The notes under the pieces: model-generated
The model's database searches: none
Seen by the model: only the letters and a program-made list of their open reading frames with translations
Told to the model about the DNA's origin: nothing
Part shown: positions 10,035 through 18,272 of the stretch, one piece after another
Numbering within the stretch: position 1 is the stretch's first letter
How the letters are laid out: every line of letters starts with the position of its first letter
Position numbers and translations under genes: made by a program
Source of the DNA: an uncultured Roseovarius sp.
Lineage (GTDB): Bacteria > Pseudomonadota > Alphaproteobacteria > Rhodobacterales > Rhodobacteraceae
DNA: 43,301 nt
Assembly: GCA_934501475.1 (NCBI GenBank)
Contig: CAKSUL010000013.1
Coordinates: forward strand, 1-43,301
Direction of reading: 5' to 3'

Positions 10035-11122
10035 TCGACACCGACAACCGCTATATGCGCATGGCCCTGATGCTGGGCCGACGGGGGCAGGGGTTGACCT
10101 GGCCCAACCCGGCAGTGGGCTGTGTTCTGGTGCGGGACGGGCGGGTGATCGGGCGCGGCTGGACCGCGCCGGGCGGGCGCCCTCACGCCGAGATGCGGGC
10201 GCTGAAACAGGCCGGGGACGCGCGCGGTGCGACGGCCTATGTCTCGCTGGAGCCCTGCGCGCATCATGGCCAGACACCGCCCTGCGCGCAGGCGTTGATT
10301 GATGCGGGGGTGGCGCGGGTCGTGGCCCCGTTCGACGATAATGACCCGCGCGTTTCGGGGCGTGGTTTCGCGCTGTTGCGCGACGCCGGGATCGCGGTGA
10401 CGACCGGGGTCATGGCGGATGCGGCGGGCGAGGATCACGCCGGCTTCCTGAGCCGGAACGAGGCGGGCCGCCCGATGCTGACCCTGAAACTGGCGACGTC
10501 CTTTGACGGGCGCATCGCCACCGCCACCGGGCACAGCCAGTGGATTACCGGGCCTCAGGCGCGCCGCGCGGTGCATGGACTGCGCGCCAGCCATGATGCG
10601 GTGATGGTGGGGGCGGGCACGGCGCGGCTGGATGATCCGATGCTGAACGTGCGCGATCTGGGCGTGACGCATCAACCGGTGCGCGTGGTGGTGTCGCGGC
10701 GTCTGGACCTGCCCCTGATGTCGCAACTGGCGCGCAGTGCCTGCGATGTGCCGTTGTGGATCTGTCACGGGGGCGATGCCGACCCGGCCCTGATCGAGGC
10801 TTGGCGCGGTCTGGGGGCGCGGCTGATCGTCTGCGCCGGTCATCAGGGCGCGCATCTGGACATGGGCGCGGTGATGCAGGAACTGGGTGCGGCCGGTCTG
10901 ACCCGCGTGTTCTGCGAGGGCGGCGGCGCGTTGGCCGCCTCGCTGCTGCGCGCCGGTCTGGTGGATCGTCTGGTGGGGTTTACCGCCGGGTTGGCCATCG
11001 GCGGCGACGGGCGCGCGGGGATTGGCGCGCTCGGGCTGACCCGGCTGGACGAGGCGGCGCGCTTTCGCCTGATCCGGACCACGCCGGTGGGCGACGACGT
11101 GATGCATGTCTGGGGACGCTGA
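10031..11122 (+). CDS. ribD: Bifunctional riboflavin deaminase/reductase RibD
   Basis: RibD performs two successive steps of riboflavin synthesis, deamination of the diaminopyrimidine and NADPH-dependent reduction of its ribosyl side chain. The 363-residue protein has an N-terminal cytidine-deaminase-like domain with zinc ligands in PHAEMRAL (H52, catalytic E54) and in [14 protein letters not shown] (C76, C85). A C-terminal reductase domain begins near [18 protein letters not shown] and includes [15 protein letters not shown]. It starts at GTG inside the nrdR stop (GTGA overlap). Riboflavin synthase, the expected next gene, appears only after a capsule block on the opposite strand at 11148-15769. 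Confidence 0.96.
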   Translation: MIDTDNRYMRMALMLGRRGQGLTWPNPAVGCVLVRDGRVIGRGWTAPGGRPHAEMRALKQAGDARGATAYVSLEPCAHHGQTPPCAQALIDAGVARVVAPFDDNDPRVSGRGFALLRDAGIAVTTGVMADAAGEDHAGFLSRNEAGRPMLTLKLATSFDGRIATATGHSQWITGPQARRAVHGLRASHDAVMVGAGTARLDDPMLNVRDLGVTHQPVRVVVSRRLDLPLMSQLARSACDVPLWICHGGDADPALIEAWRGLGARLIVCAGHQGAHLDMGAVMQELGAAGLTRVFCEGGGALAASLLRAGLVDRLVGFTAGLAIGGDGRAGIGALGLTRLDEAARFRLIRTTPVGDDVMHVWGR

Positions 11123-11147
11123 TCCCGTTAAGGTATTGCATCAACAC

Positions 11148-13169
11148 CTAACGCCAAAGACCTGATCTGGAAGCAAAAATTCCCTGCAATTTTGATAACG
11201 TCCGATTGATCGCGCCGGGCCGGGGCACCGTGCCCGTGGCAAGGCGCTCAACCACCACTTCGACCGGACAGGGCGCGCGGCGCAGCGGGTCGAAATAGCG
11301 CGGATAATCAATCAGCGTGGCATGGACCAGCCCGGCCAGCGTGGGGCGCGCGATGCGGCGCGCGGGCACCCGGCCCAGATCCCGCGTCAGCCCCCAGCCG
11401 GCATAGAACGGCGCGCCGGTGGTGGTGACGGGCAGGCCGCGGATCAACGCCTCGAACCCCAGAAGCGAGGTCATGGTCCACACCTCATCGACCACGTTCA
11501 GCAGCGCGGCGGGGTCGCTGGCCGCAAGGACCAGATCGGCCAAACCGGCGAGATCACCCTCGCTGAGCGCACCGGGGCGCAGCCCGGCCTCGACATCGGG
11601 GTGGGGCTTATAGAGGATCAGCGCCTCGGGATTGGCGTCGCGCACGGCGCGCAGCAGGCCGAGATTGGTGACGATCCCGCCCGCGCCCAGCCGGATCGAC
11701 GCGTCATCCTCGACCTGACCGGGCACCAGAATTCGGTGACCGGCGGGCAGGGCGGGGGCCGGGCCACCCAGATTGTATTTGGTCAGGCGCAATCGGATCA
11801 GCGCATCCATCAGCGCCTCGGCGCGCAGGGTCTGATCGGGGCGCAGCGTGGCGCGCCGCGCGATCCAGTCCTCCAGACGGCTGGGCCGGGTCGGGTCATA
11901 GTAAATGCCCAGATCGTCGCAAACCAGCGACAGCGGCGGCACCAGTTCAGCGCCGAGGCCCCGTGAGCGCAGGAAGCCGTCTTCGACGCGCACCGCATCC
12001 GGCGCGTTGTCGGCGCGGGTGGCCCAGACCATGTGCCGCCGCGCCGGATCGCTGCGCGCAGTGCTGCGAAACACCATGCGGCGATGCGCGCCGAACACCT
12101 TTTGCAGGGGGGCGCGTTTCCACAGGCGCATCTCATGGGCGACCCAGCCGTTCCTGTCCTCGCGCCAGGCGCGGATCTCGGCCTCGAGGGTGGAAATTGC
12201 CGTCTCGATGTCGCACAGCCGGTCGCGCGCCGGATCATACCAGACCGGATAGAGGATCATCGCCCCGGCGAACAATTGCGCGCGGCTGAGGCTGCGGCCC
12301 CGACGGGTCAGGCGCAGGGGGTGGCGGTCATCGCTCAGGCCCCAGCCGGCATAGAAGGGCTGGCCAAAGACCTGCGGGCGGTGGCCCGCGAATATCGCCT
12401 CAAAGCCCATCTGGCTGGACACGGTATAGACCGCGATCGCCCCCTGCAGCAGCGCCCAGGGGCTGAGCGGGTCACTGTTGAGGCTGATGCGCGCGTTGGT
12501 ATCTGCCGCGCTGAAATAGCCTGGCCGGTGGCCCTGCGCGGTTTCGGGATGGGTCTTGATCACGATGCGCGCGCCGGGATGGTCCTCCTGGGCGTAATAC
12601 AGCATCTCGCGGAATGTGTTGGCATCCGCGCCCCCCAGACGCACGCTGGCATCGCCGCGCGTCTGGTCGATCACCAGAACATAGCCGGGCGCGGGGCAGG
12701 GGGCGGCGGGGTCATGGGCGTTGTATTTGCTCAGATCGGCCTCTTGCAGGCGCGCCATCGCGCCGCGCGCGCGGTTCATCAGCGCGGTGTCGTCCAGCGG
12801 ATGCGTGGCCAGCAGATGTTCCAGATCCGAGGGCTGGCTGGCGTCGAAATGCGCGCCCCGGTGATCAATTACCAGCCCGAGGGGTGGTTCGCCCGCCCGC
12901 CCCGGATAGAGCGAGCGCAGGAACGCATCCTCGACCCGGATCAGGGCAGCGCCACTGCGCGCGGCCATCGCCTCGCCGCGGCGCGCGTAAGGGCTGTGGC
13001 CCCAGACGGCGATCAGGTCATCCGGGGTGGCCCGCCCCAGCGACAGCGGATAACCGGCCAGATGCAGGATGCGGCGCACCCGGCGCTGGCGCAGGAAACC
13101 GGCGTTGAAATAGCGAACCCGCCGGCAGGGCTGTGCTGCGGCGGGGTCGGTGTCATCCAGAGCGGACAT
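11148..13169 (-). CDS. kpsC: Capsule polysaccharide biosynthesis protein KpsC (beta-Kdo transferase)
   Basis: KpsC is a retaining beta-Kdo glycosyltransferase that, with KpsS, builds the poly-Kdo linker joining capsular polysaccharide to its lysophosphatidylglycerol anchor at the inner face of the inner membrane. The 673-residue protein shows the diagnostic internal duplication. The N-terminal half has IRVEDAFLRSLYPG and a GWGLSDDRHPL segment; the C-terminal half has VRVEDGFLRSRGLGAELVPP and AGWGLTRDLGRVP. Both halves carry an IKTHPE or YKPHPD motif typical of these transferases. It is the last gene of a three-gene minus-strand cluster (kpsS, export lipoprotein, kpsC) and converges on ribD with a 25-bp gap. 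Confidence 0.92.
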   Translation of the reverse strand: MSALDDTDPAAAQPCRRVRYFNAGFLRQRRVRRILHLAGYPLSLGRATPDDLIAVWGHSPYARRGEAMAARSGAALIRVEDAFLRSLYPGRAGEPPLGLVIDHRGAHFDASQPSDLEHLLATHPLDDTALMNRARGAMARLQEADLSKYNAHDPAAPCPAPGYVLVIDQTRGDASVRLGGADANTFREMLYYAQEDHPGARIVIKTHPETAQGHRPGYFSAADTNARISLNSDPLSPWALLQGAIAVYTVSSQMGFEAIFAGHRPQVFGQPFYAGWGLSDDRHPLRLTRRGRSLSRAQLFAGAMILYPVWYDPARDRLCDIETAISTLEAEIRAWREDRNGWVAHEMRLWKRAPLQKVFGAHRRMVFRSTARSDPARRHMVWATRADNAPDAVRVEDGFLRSRGLGAELVPPLSLVCDDLGIYYDPTRPSRLEDWIARRATLRPDQTLRAEALMDALIRLRLTKYNLGGPAPALPAGHRILVPGQVEDDASIRLGAGGIVTNLGLLRAVRDANPEALILYKPHPDVEAGLRPGALSEGDLAGLADLVLAASDPAALLNVVDEVWTMTSLLGFEALIRGLPVTTTGAPFYAGWGLTRDLGRVPARRIARPTLAGLVHATLIDYPRYFDPLRRAPCPVEVVVERLATGTVPRPGAINRTLSKLQGIFASRSGLWR

Positions 13170-13232
13170 TACAGCGTTTCCAGTTCGGATTGAATCGCCA
13201 TGTGCTGGCCCCGGTGGCCGGGGCCGGGCTGA

Positions 13233-14378
13233 TCAGCCGCCAAGTGCCGTCGAGGCGGTATCCACCGTGCCGACCACGCCCAGCGTGCCCGTCAGCGCGC
13301 CGATCACCTTGCCCCACTGGGCAAAAGGCGCCTCGGTCACATAGAGCGTGTCCTGATCGCGCACCGAGAAATCACGCGCCATGAACATGCCGTTGGGCTT
13401 GGTCAGGTCCAGCACATAGATCATGCGCTGTTCGCCCGACAGATCGTTGCGCCCCAGCACCTGATTGGCGATCTCGGCCGGTTCGTTGCGCAGGATGAAC
13501 ACGCCGGTGGGATCGGCCGCCGCCGATTGCAGGCCGCCGACCGTTGCAATCGCCTCGATCGCGCTCAGGGTCTGGGTCTCGAATGTCACGCGCGATTGCG
13601 CGCCGGTAGCGCCAAGCGCGGTAAAGGCGCGGCTGTCCTGTTCGACCAGCACCCGGTCACCGCCACGCAGGGCGATGTCGAATTCGGGGTGTTTGTAGAG
13701 ATCCTGAAACCAGACCTTGCTGCGCTCGGTCCCGCGGATGACGGTGATCTGCGCCACTTCGGCAGGGATCACGATGCCGCCCGCCGCCGAGAGCATCGCC
13801 GACAGGGTCCGCGTCGGGCGCTCGATCGGATAGACGCCCTGCGCGCCGACCGATCCGATTAGCGACACGGTTGCGCCATCTCCGGCAAGGCGGCGCACCT
13901 GCACCTGCGGGTCGGGCGTCTGATCATCCAGTTTCGAGGTGATGATCCGGCGGATCGCCTCGGGCGTGTTGCCGGCGGCGCGGATGCGCCCCGCATAGGG
14001 CACGAAGATAAAGCCGCTGCCATCCACCTGCACCTCTTCGAGGATGGTCTGGTTGGTCGCCTCGCCGGCCAGCAACCCGTCATCGACGTTTTCCCAGATG
14101 GTCAGGCCCAACGTGTCGCCGGGGCGGATCGTGTCCGACCCCATCACGCCGGCATTCTTGAATTTCTCGGTAAAGCCAAGCGCGGGCTGCACGGCAGTGG
14201 CCCGCGTCACGCGATCATTGACCGACACGACAAAAGCATCGCCCGAGCGCTGCACGGACCCTTGGTAAATCTCGCGTTTGTTCGGCCCAAGACGAGGCAT
14301 CACCCCGCATGAAGCCACCAGGGTGACAATCGTCAACAGGGCGACAGACCGCGCCCATCGGGTGGTTTGGGTGTTCAC
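13233..14378 (-). CDS. Polysaccharide export outer-membrane lipoprotein (Wza/KpsD-like)
   Basis: A 381-residue lipoprotein of the OMA family that forms the outer-membrane exit channel for polysaccharide. The signal sequence ends in the lipobox LVASC, with the acylated cysteine at residue 24. The export domain follows (TIRPGDTLGLTIWENV), then VDGSGFIFVPYAGRIRAAG and SLBB-type repeats (VSLIGSVGAQGVYPI near the middle, then another in the C-terminal third). Start is GTG at 14378 with GAGGAG upstream. It lies between kpsS and kpsC, so it should serve the same capsule. KpsM/KpsT and the KpsE-type polysaccharide copolymerase are not in the window. Whether to name it kpsD or wza depends on phylogeny. 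Confidence 0.9.
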   Translation of the reverse strand: MNTQTTRWARSVALLTIVTLVASCGVMPRLGPNKREIYQGSVQRSGDAFVVSVNDRVTRATAVQPALGFTEKFKNAGVMGSDTIRPGDTLGLTIWENVDDGLLAGEATNQTILEEVQVDGSGFIFVPYAGRIRAAGNTPEAIRRIITSKLDDQTPDPQVQVRRLAGDGATVSLIGSVGAQGVYPIERPTRTLSAMLSAAGGIVIPAEVAQITVIRGTERSKVWFQDLYKHPEFDIALRGGDRVLVEQDSRAFTALGATGAQSRVTFETQTLSAIEAIATVGGLQSAAADPTGVFILRNEPAEIANQVLGRNDLSGEQRMIYVLDLTKPNGMFMARDFSVRDQDTLYVTEAPFAQWGKVIGALTGTLGVVGTVDTASTALGG

Positions 14379-14476
14379 TGCTCGGTCTCCTCGACCTGAT
14401 TTTACTGCCTCGGTCTTCTTTTTTTCTTACGGTAGCTGAATTCATTTGCCAAATCCAGCATTAGCGGCGCATCCGC

Positions 14477-15769
14477 CTATGTCACGACCCGCAACTGTTG
14501 CCGCGGTGCCGCGGTGCCGGATTTCAGCGCATCATAGGGATCATCCGCCGCCAGCATCATGTCGACCGCCTGACGCAGCAACTGTCGCCGCCCCCGCGCG
14601 GAATAGAATCCGCCGGCGATCTGACTGGTTTCAAGAAGATATTTGCGATAATCGGCATAGGCCTTGCGGTCCGGCCGCTCGGCCCCTGCGAAAAAATCGC
14701 GCAGCGGTTTGGTCGAAACGAACTCGGGCTTGGCATAGACGGCCTGCCCGAATGTCCTGAGCGGAATTCCGCGCCACAGCACCTGTTGCGCCGCTGTCGA
14801 GTTCACGGTGACGGCGCTGCGGGCCTCATCCAGCAACTGCGCCAACTTGCCGCCGCGCACATAATGCACGCGCTGCGCGACGCCATTGGCGCGCGCCAGA
14901 CGGCGCAATTCACGGCGCACCGGCACGCGGCCATCCTCAAGCGGATGCGCCTTGACCACCAGATGGTGATGCGGCGGCGCGCCGGCCGAGAACCCCTCGA
15001 TCACGGTTTGCAGGAAATCGGTCATGCTGGCAAAGGGCGAATGGGTCTGGAACGAGCTGTCATGTTCCAGTTGCAACAGCGCCAGATGATAGGGGAATCC
15101 GCCATGACGGATGCGCAATGTGGCCACCCGCCGATCAATGGCCTGAAACGGCATCAGCATGAGACGCCGCAGATACAGCGCAAATTCGCGCCCCACGCTG
15201 AGCGCGCGATGCGGACGGAACCCGCGATAGGCGCCGTTGGCCAGCAGGACAAGGCCATGATAGAGCGCGCCGTAAAAGATATGGTGGCGCATGTCGCCCC
15301 AACTGGCCGGGGGCAGGGCCGCGTCCATGTCCGAATGCGCAAGATCGGCGCGCATTTCGGGCACCGACATCTCCATCAGCCGCGAATGCCCGTTGGTGCC
15401 GCCGCGCTCGTAAGTGACCCAATAGGGGCGCAGATACCCCTCTTCGAACACATGCACGCTCAGGCCGAGTTCCCGCGCATGGGCAACCGCAGTCGCGTGG
15501 ATCGGCCTTGTGTCGCCATAAAGCACGATGTCGGTCACGGATTTTTCGGCCACGATCCGTGCAAACCGCGCGGGCCATGCGCCAGGCGTGTCGCGATAGG
15601 GGATATAGCTGGCGCGCTCACGCCAGAAGGCCTGATCGCCCCGGTTGAAGCCGACGCGCCACACCTCGGCCCCGGCGCGGCGCAACATGCGCCCCAGCCG
15701 GGAAAAGAACGGTCCGTGCGGTCCCTGCAGGAACAGAAAGACGCGCGATGTGCCTGTCGGATGAGTCAT
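14477..15769 (-). CDS. kpsS: Capsule polysaccharide biosynthesis protein KpsS (Kdo transferase)
   Basis: KpsS adds the first Kdo to phosphatidylglycerol, starting the linker extended by KpsC. The product (430 residues from the ATG at 15769) has the N-terminal FLFLQGPHGPFFSRLG motif typical of KpsS, then GFNRGDQAFW, VLYGDTRPIH and VFEEGYLRPYWVTYERGG. The C-terminal half has HLVVKAHPLEDG and TVNSTAAQQVLWRGIPL, which line the Kdo-donor site in this family. A GTG four codons upstream (15781) is an alternative start; neither has a strong ribosome site. It is first in the minus-strand capsule cluster and divergent from the riboflavin synthase gene. Confidence 0.92.
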   Translation of the reverse strand: MTHPTGTSRVFLFLQGPHGPFFSRLGRMLRRAGAEVWRVGFNRGDQAFWRERASYIPYRDTPGAWPARFARIVAEKSVTDIVLYGDTRPIHATAVAHARELGLSVHVFEEGYLRPYWVTYERGGTNGHSRLMEMSVPEMRADLAHSDMDAALPPASWGDMRHHIFYGALYHGLVLLANGAYRGFRPHRALSVGREFALYLRRLMLMPFQAIDRRVATLRIRHGGFPYHLALLQLEHDSSFQTHSPFASMTDFLQTVIEGFSAGAPPHHHLVVKAHPLEDGRVPVRRELRRLARANGVAQRVHYVRGGKLAQLLDEARSAVTVNSTAAQQVLWRGIPLRTFGQAVYAKPEFVSTKPLRDFFAGAERPDRKAYADYRKYLLETSQIAGGFYSARGRRQLLRQAVDMMLAADDPYDALKSGTAAPRQQLRVVT

Positions 15770-15924
15770 ACGCTCGCTCACTCGTGCAATTATGCCGACA
15801 ATTAGACGTAAATCAGGGCAAAAGTAAGACCGCTGTTTTCGACCATGTTTTTCGCCATGCTTGTTTTTGCGCCGCAGGGCGGCTAGGTCCGAAGGATAGC
15901 ATGCAACAGGTTAAGAGGCTGCAA

Positions 15925-16512
15925 ATGTTCACCGGAATCATCACGGATCAGGGCGCGGTGCGCGCGTTGGAGCAGCGCGGCGATCTGCGGGCGCGGATCG
16001 GGTGCAATTATGACATGTCGGGCGTGCAGATCGGGGCCTCGATCGCCTGTGACGGCGTATGCCTGACCGTGGTCGCCAAGGGCGATGACTGGTTCGATGT
16101 GGATATTTCGGCCGAAACCGTCTCCAGGACCAATCTTTCGGGCTGGGCCACAGGGCACCGGGTCAATCTTGAGCGGGCGTTGAAGGTGGGCGATGAGCTG
16201 GGCGGGCATATCGTGTCGGGCCATGTGGACGGCGTGGCCGAGATCATCGCCATGCATGAGGATGGCGACAGCACCCGTGTCACCCTGCGCGCCCCTGATG
16301 CGCTGGCGCGCTTCATCGCGCCCAAGGGATCGGTCGCGCTGAACGGGACGTCGCTGACGGTGAACGATGTCGATGGCTGCGATTTCGACATCAATTTCAT
16401 CCCCCACACCAAGGACGTGACCACATGGGGCCGCGCCGCCATCGGGGACCGCGTCAACCTTGAGATCGACACCCTGGCGCGCTATGTCGCGCGGCTTCAG
16501 GACTGGGCCTGA
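15925..16512 (+). CDS. ribE: Riboflavin synthase alpha chain
   Basis: This enzyme dismutates two 6,7-dimethyl-8-ribityllumazine molecules to riboflavin, the last step of the pathway. The 195-residue protein has the usual two lumazine-binding repeats: the first from MFTGIITDQG through SIACDGVCLTVV and FDVDISAETVSRTNL, the second from GGHIVSGHVDGVAEI through SVALNGTSLTVN and HTKDVTTWG. The ATG at 15925 gives the conserved MFTGI N-terminus and has AAGAGG upstream; an earlier in-frame start at 15748 reads unrelated sequence. No FMN riboswitch could be recognised in the 143-bp leader. ribD lies 4.8 kb upstream, separated by the capsule cluster; ribBA and ribH are not in the window. Confidence 0.96.
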   Translation: MFTGIITDQGAVRALEQRGDLRARIGCNYDMSGVQIGASIACDGVCLTVVAKGDDWFDVDISAETVSRTNLSGWATGHRVNLERALKVGDELGGHIVSGHVDGVAEIIAMHEDGDSTRVTLRAPDALARFIAPKGSVALNGTSLTVNDVDGCDFDINFIPHTKDVTTWGRAAIGDRVNLEIDTLARYVARLQDWA

Positions 16513-17583
16513 TCAGCCCCCGGGCTCTCCTGCCCAGATATCGCCGATGGTAAAGCCGCGCTGAAACGGATCGCTCGGGTCCAGCATGTAGTTGGACGTG
16601 CCATAGATCCAGCCCTGACCGGACAGCGACGGCACGATGGCGTTGTGCGAACCGACCTGCGTAAGCCCTTCTATTCGCCCGGTAAAGCGGGTGCCGAGCG
16701 GGCCGGCATAGACGAAATCCCGGCCCGGCTCCAGTTGGCCGCGCGCGTGCAGCACGGCCATGCGCGCGCAGGTGCCCGTCCCGCAGGGCGACCGGTCCAG
16801 CGTGCCGGTCATGGCATGCGGGCGGTCGGGATCGAACGCGCCGTTCGAGACGGTCACGGCGTTGCGCCCGTCGGTTCCGGGGTCGGTCGGCGCGCCCCAG
16901 AGACTGGTGATGGTGGGGCCGGTGATCTCGGGGTTTTCGGGATGCGTGACCGGCAGTTGCGCGCGCGCCGCCGCGCGGATCGCCTCCGAGACGCGGACGA
17001 TCTCGCCGCCGTTGCTGGCGTCCAGATCGACGCCCAGCGTCTGCGCATCGGCCAGCACGAAGAACATCCCGCCCCATGCGATATCGACCAGGACCGTGCC
17101 CAGCCCCGCCACCTCGATCGGCGCATCCAGATGCAGCGCGAAGGCGGGCACATTGCGGAAGGTGACGCGCGTCACCTTGCCGTTTTCGCAGGCGGCGCGC
17201 ACGGTGATCGGCCCCGCCGGGGTTTCCAGCGTCAGCGTGGTTTCGGGTTCGCGCATCGCCACGATCCCGGTCTCAAGCAGGACCGTCACCACGCAGATGG
17301 TGTTCGAGCCCGACATCGGCGGATATTCGGATTGCTCCATGATGATGAACCCGGCATCGGCGCGCGGATCGCACGGGGGCACGATCACATTGCAGCACAG
17401 CGCCGGCTGGCCGCGCGGCTCGCGCAGCATCAACAGCCGGATATCGTCGGCATGGGCCTGCATCCATTGCATTTTCTCAAAGACGCTGGCGCCGGGAAGA
17501 TGGGGCATTCCGCCGGTGATGACGCGGCCCGGCTCGCCCTCGGCATGGGCCTCAACGGCGGTGATCATCCGTGACATGCGCAT
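16513..17583 (-). CDS. Proline racemase superfamily enzyme, Ser/Cys type (hydroxyproline 2-epimerase or 3-hydroxyproline dehydratase)
   Basis: Family members epimerise 4-hydroxyproline, racemise proline or dehydrate trans-3-hydroxy-L-proline. The 356-residue protein has the family start ITAVEAHAEGEPGRV, the pocket segment IMEQSEYPPMSGSNTIC, and the second active-site segment DRSPCGTGTCARMA. The first catalytic position, cysteine in proline racemases, is Ser91 here, while the second is Cys267. Characterised Ser/Cys members act on 4-hydroxyproline and/or 3-hydroxyproline rather than proline. The ATG at 17583 has GAAGGGG seven bases upstream; an in-frame extension to 17826 lacks family sequence. 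It ends a minus-strand operon whose first gene is a 2-oxoglutarate-semialdehyde-type dehydrogenase, consistent with hydroxyproline degradation. The usual D-hydroxyproline oxidase and deaminase genes are absent nearby. Confidence 0.85.
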   Translation of the reverse strand: MRMSRMITAVEAHAEGEPGRVITGGMPHLPGASVFEKMQWMQAHADDIRLLMLREPRGQPALCCNVIVPPCDPRADAGFIIMEQSEYPPMSGSNTICVVTVLLETGIVAMREPETTLTLETPAGPITVRAACENGKVTRVTFRNVPAFALHLDAPIEVAGLGTVLVDIAWGGMFFVLADAQTLGVDLDASNGGEIVRVSEAIRAAARAQLPVTHPENPEITGPTITSLWGAPTDPGTDGRNAVTVSNGAFDPDRPHAMTGTLDRSPCGTGTCARMAVLHARGQLEPGRDFVYAGPLGTRFTGRIEGLTQVGSHNAIVPSLSGQGWIYGTSNYMLDPSDPFQRGFTIGDIWAGEPGG

Positions 17584-17630
17584 CTGTTGCCCCTTCGTCC
17601 GGCGCGTTGGCCTGCGCGCCGCAAAACGCC

Positions 17631-18272
17631 TCAGTCGTTGTCGCTCAGCCCGGCGCCGGCCCCTGACAGGCGGCTTTCGGGTGTTTCCGGGGCAAAGGTG
17701 CGCTGTGCAAAGTCCAGCAGCCGTGCCGCCGTCTCGGGCGTGATCATGCTGCGCATCCGGCAACTCAGCAAGGGGGCATCGCTGGGGGAGCCGCGCGAAA
17801 CGCTCACCCTGTCGGTGATCGCGCAATCCTGGCCGAGCGCGCCGCGCGCCTCATGATCAAAGCTGAAATCGCCGCCCTGCCATTCCATGCGCAGGCATTG
17901 GCCCGACATCTCGGCGGCGGCGGCAACGAAGGGGACCATCAGCAGCGGATGCGCCAGGCGGCCCGTCACCACCTTGCGCCCCGCTCCGATGGGGGCGGCC
18001 AGATCGCAGATCAGCGCGCCGGTGATCAGCGGGCAAAGCACGCCATCGCCGGGCGCGCACCAGGGCGCGTCGATATCCTGCGGGGCCAGGCTGGCATGGG
18101 GCACGCCATCGTTCATCGTCAGCAGATCGGCCAGCGCATCCGCCCCCGGCAGCCCGACACCGGCCAGGTAGCGCGCCGATCTGCCGGCTTCCTCGGCCAT
18201 GCCCCAGCTCATCCCGGCGCCGCGCGCTGCCTTGCGCGCCAGACCTTCGACCTCATTGAGGGACCATGTCAT
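17631..18272 (-). CDS. DUF3726-like protein of unknown function
   Basis: The 213-residue protein starts SLNEVEGLARKAARGAGMSWGMAEEAG, which I recall as the signature of the DUF3726 family; no function is established for it to my knowledge. There is no signal peptide or membrane segment, so it should be cytoplasmic. Five cysteines are spread along the chain, including PWCAPGDGVLCP near the middle, so metal binding cannot be excluded. Its ATG overlaps the stop of the 565-residue gene upstream by four bases, and 47 bp separate it from the epimerase, so co-translation within the operon is likely. A substrate-binding or accessory role in the same pathway is an inference from position only. Confidence 0.75.
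   Translation of the reverse strand: MTWSLNEVEGLARKAARGAGMSWGMAEEAGRSARYLAGVGLPGADALADLLTMNDGVPHASLAPQDIDAPWCAPGDGVLCPLITGALICDLAAPIGAGRKVVTGRLAHPLLMVPFVAAAAEMSGQCLRMEWQGGDFSFDHEARGALGQDCAITDRVSVSRGSPSDAPLLSCRMRSMITPETAARLLDFAQRTFAPETPESRLSGAGAGLSDND

Noticed and set aside
11126..11153. Hairpin between ribD and kpsC as a bidirectional terminator
   Set aside because: CGTTAAGGT and ACCTAACG pair only with a bulge, the stem is weak and overlaps the kpsC stop codon, and there is no T-run.
15782..15924. FMN riboswitch before ribE
   Set aside because: The conserved RFN element stems and sequence blocks could not be found in the 143-bp leader, which is also short for one.
17584..17826. N-terminal extension of the proline-racemase-family gene
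   Set aside because: The added 81 residues overlap the end of the DUF3726-like gene and have no family resemblance; the ATG at 17583 has a strong ribosome site.
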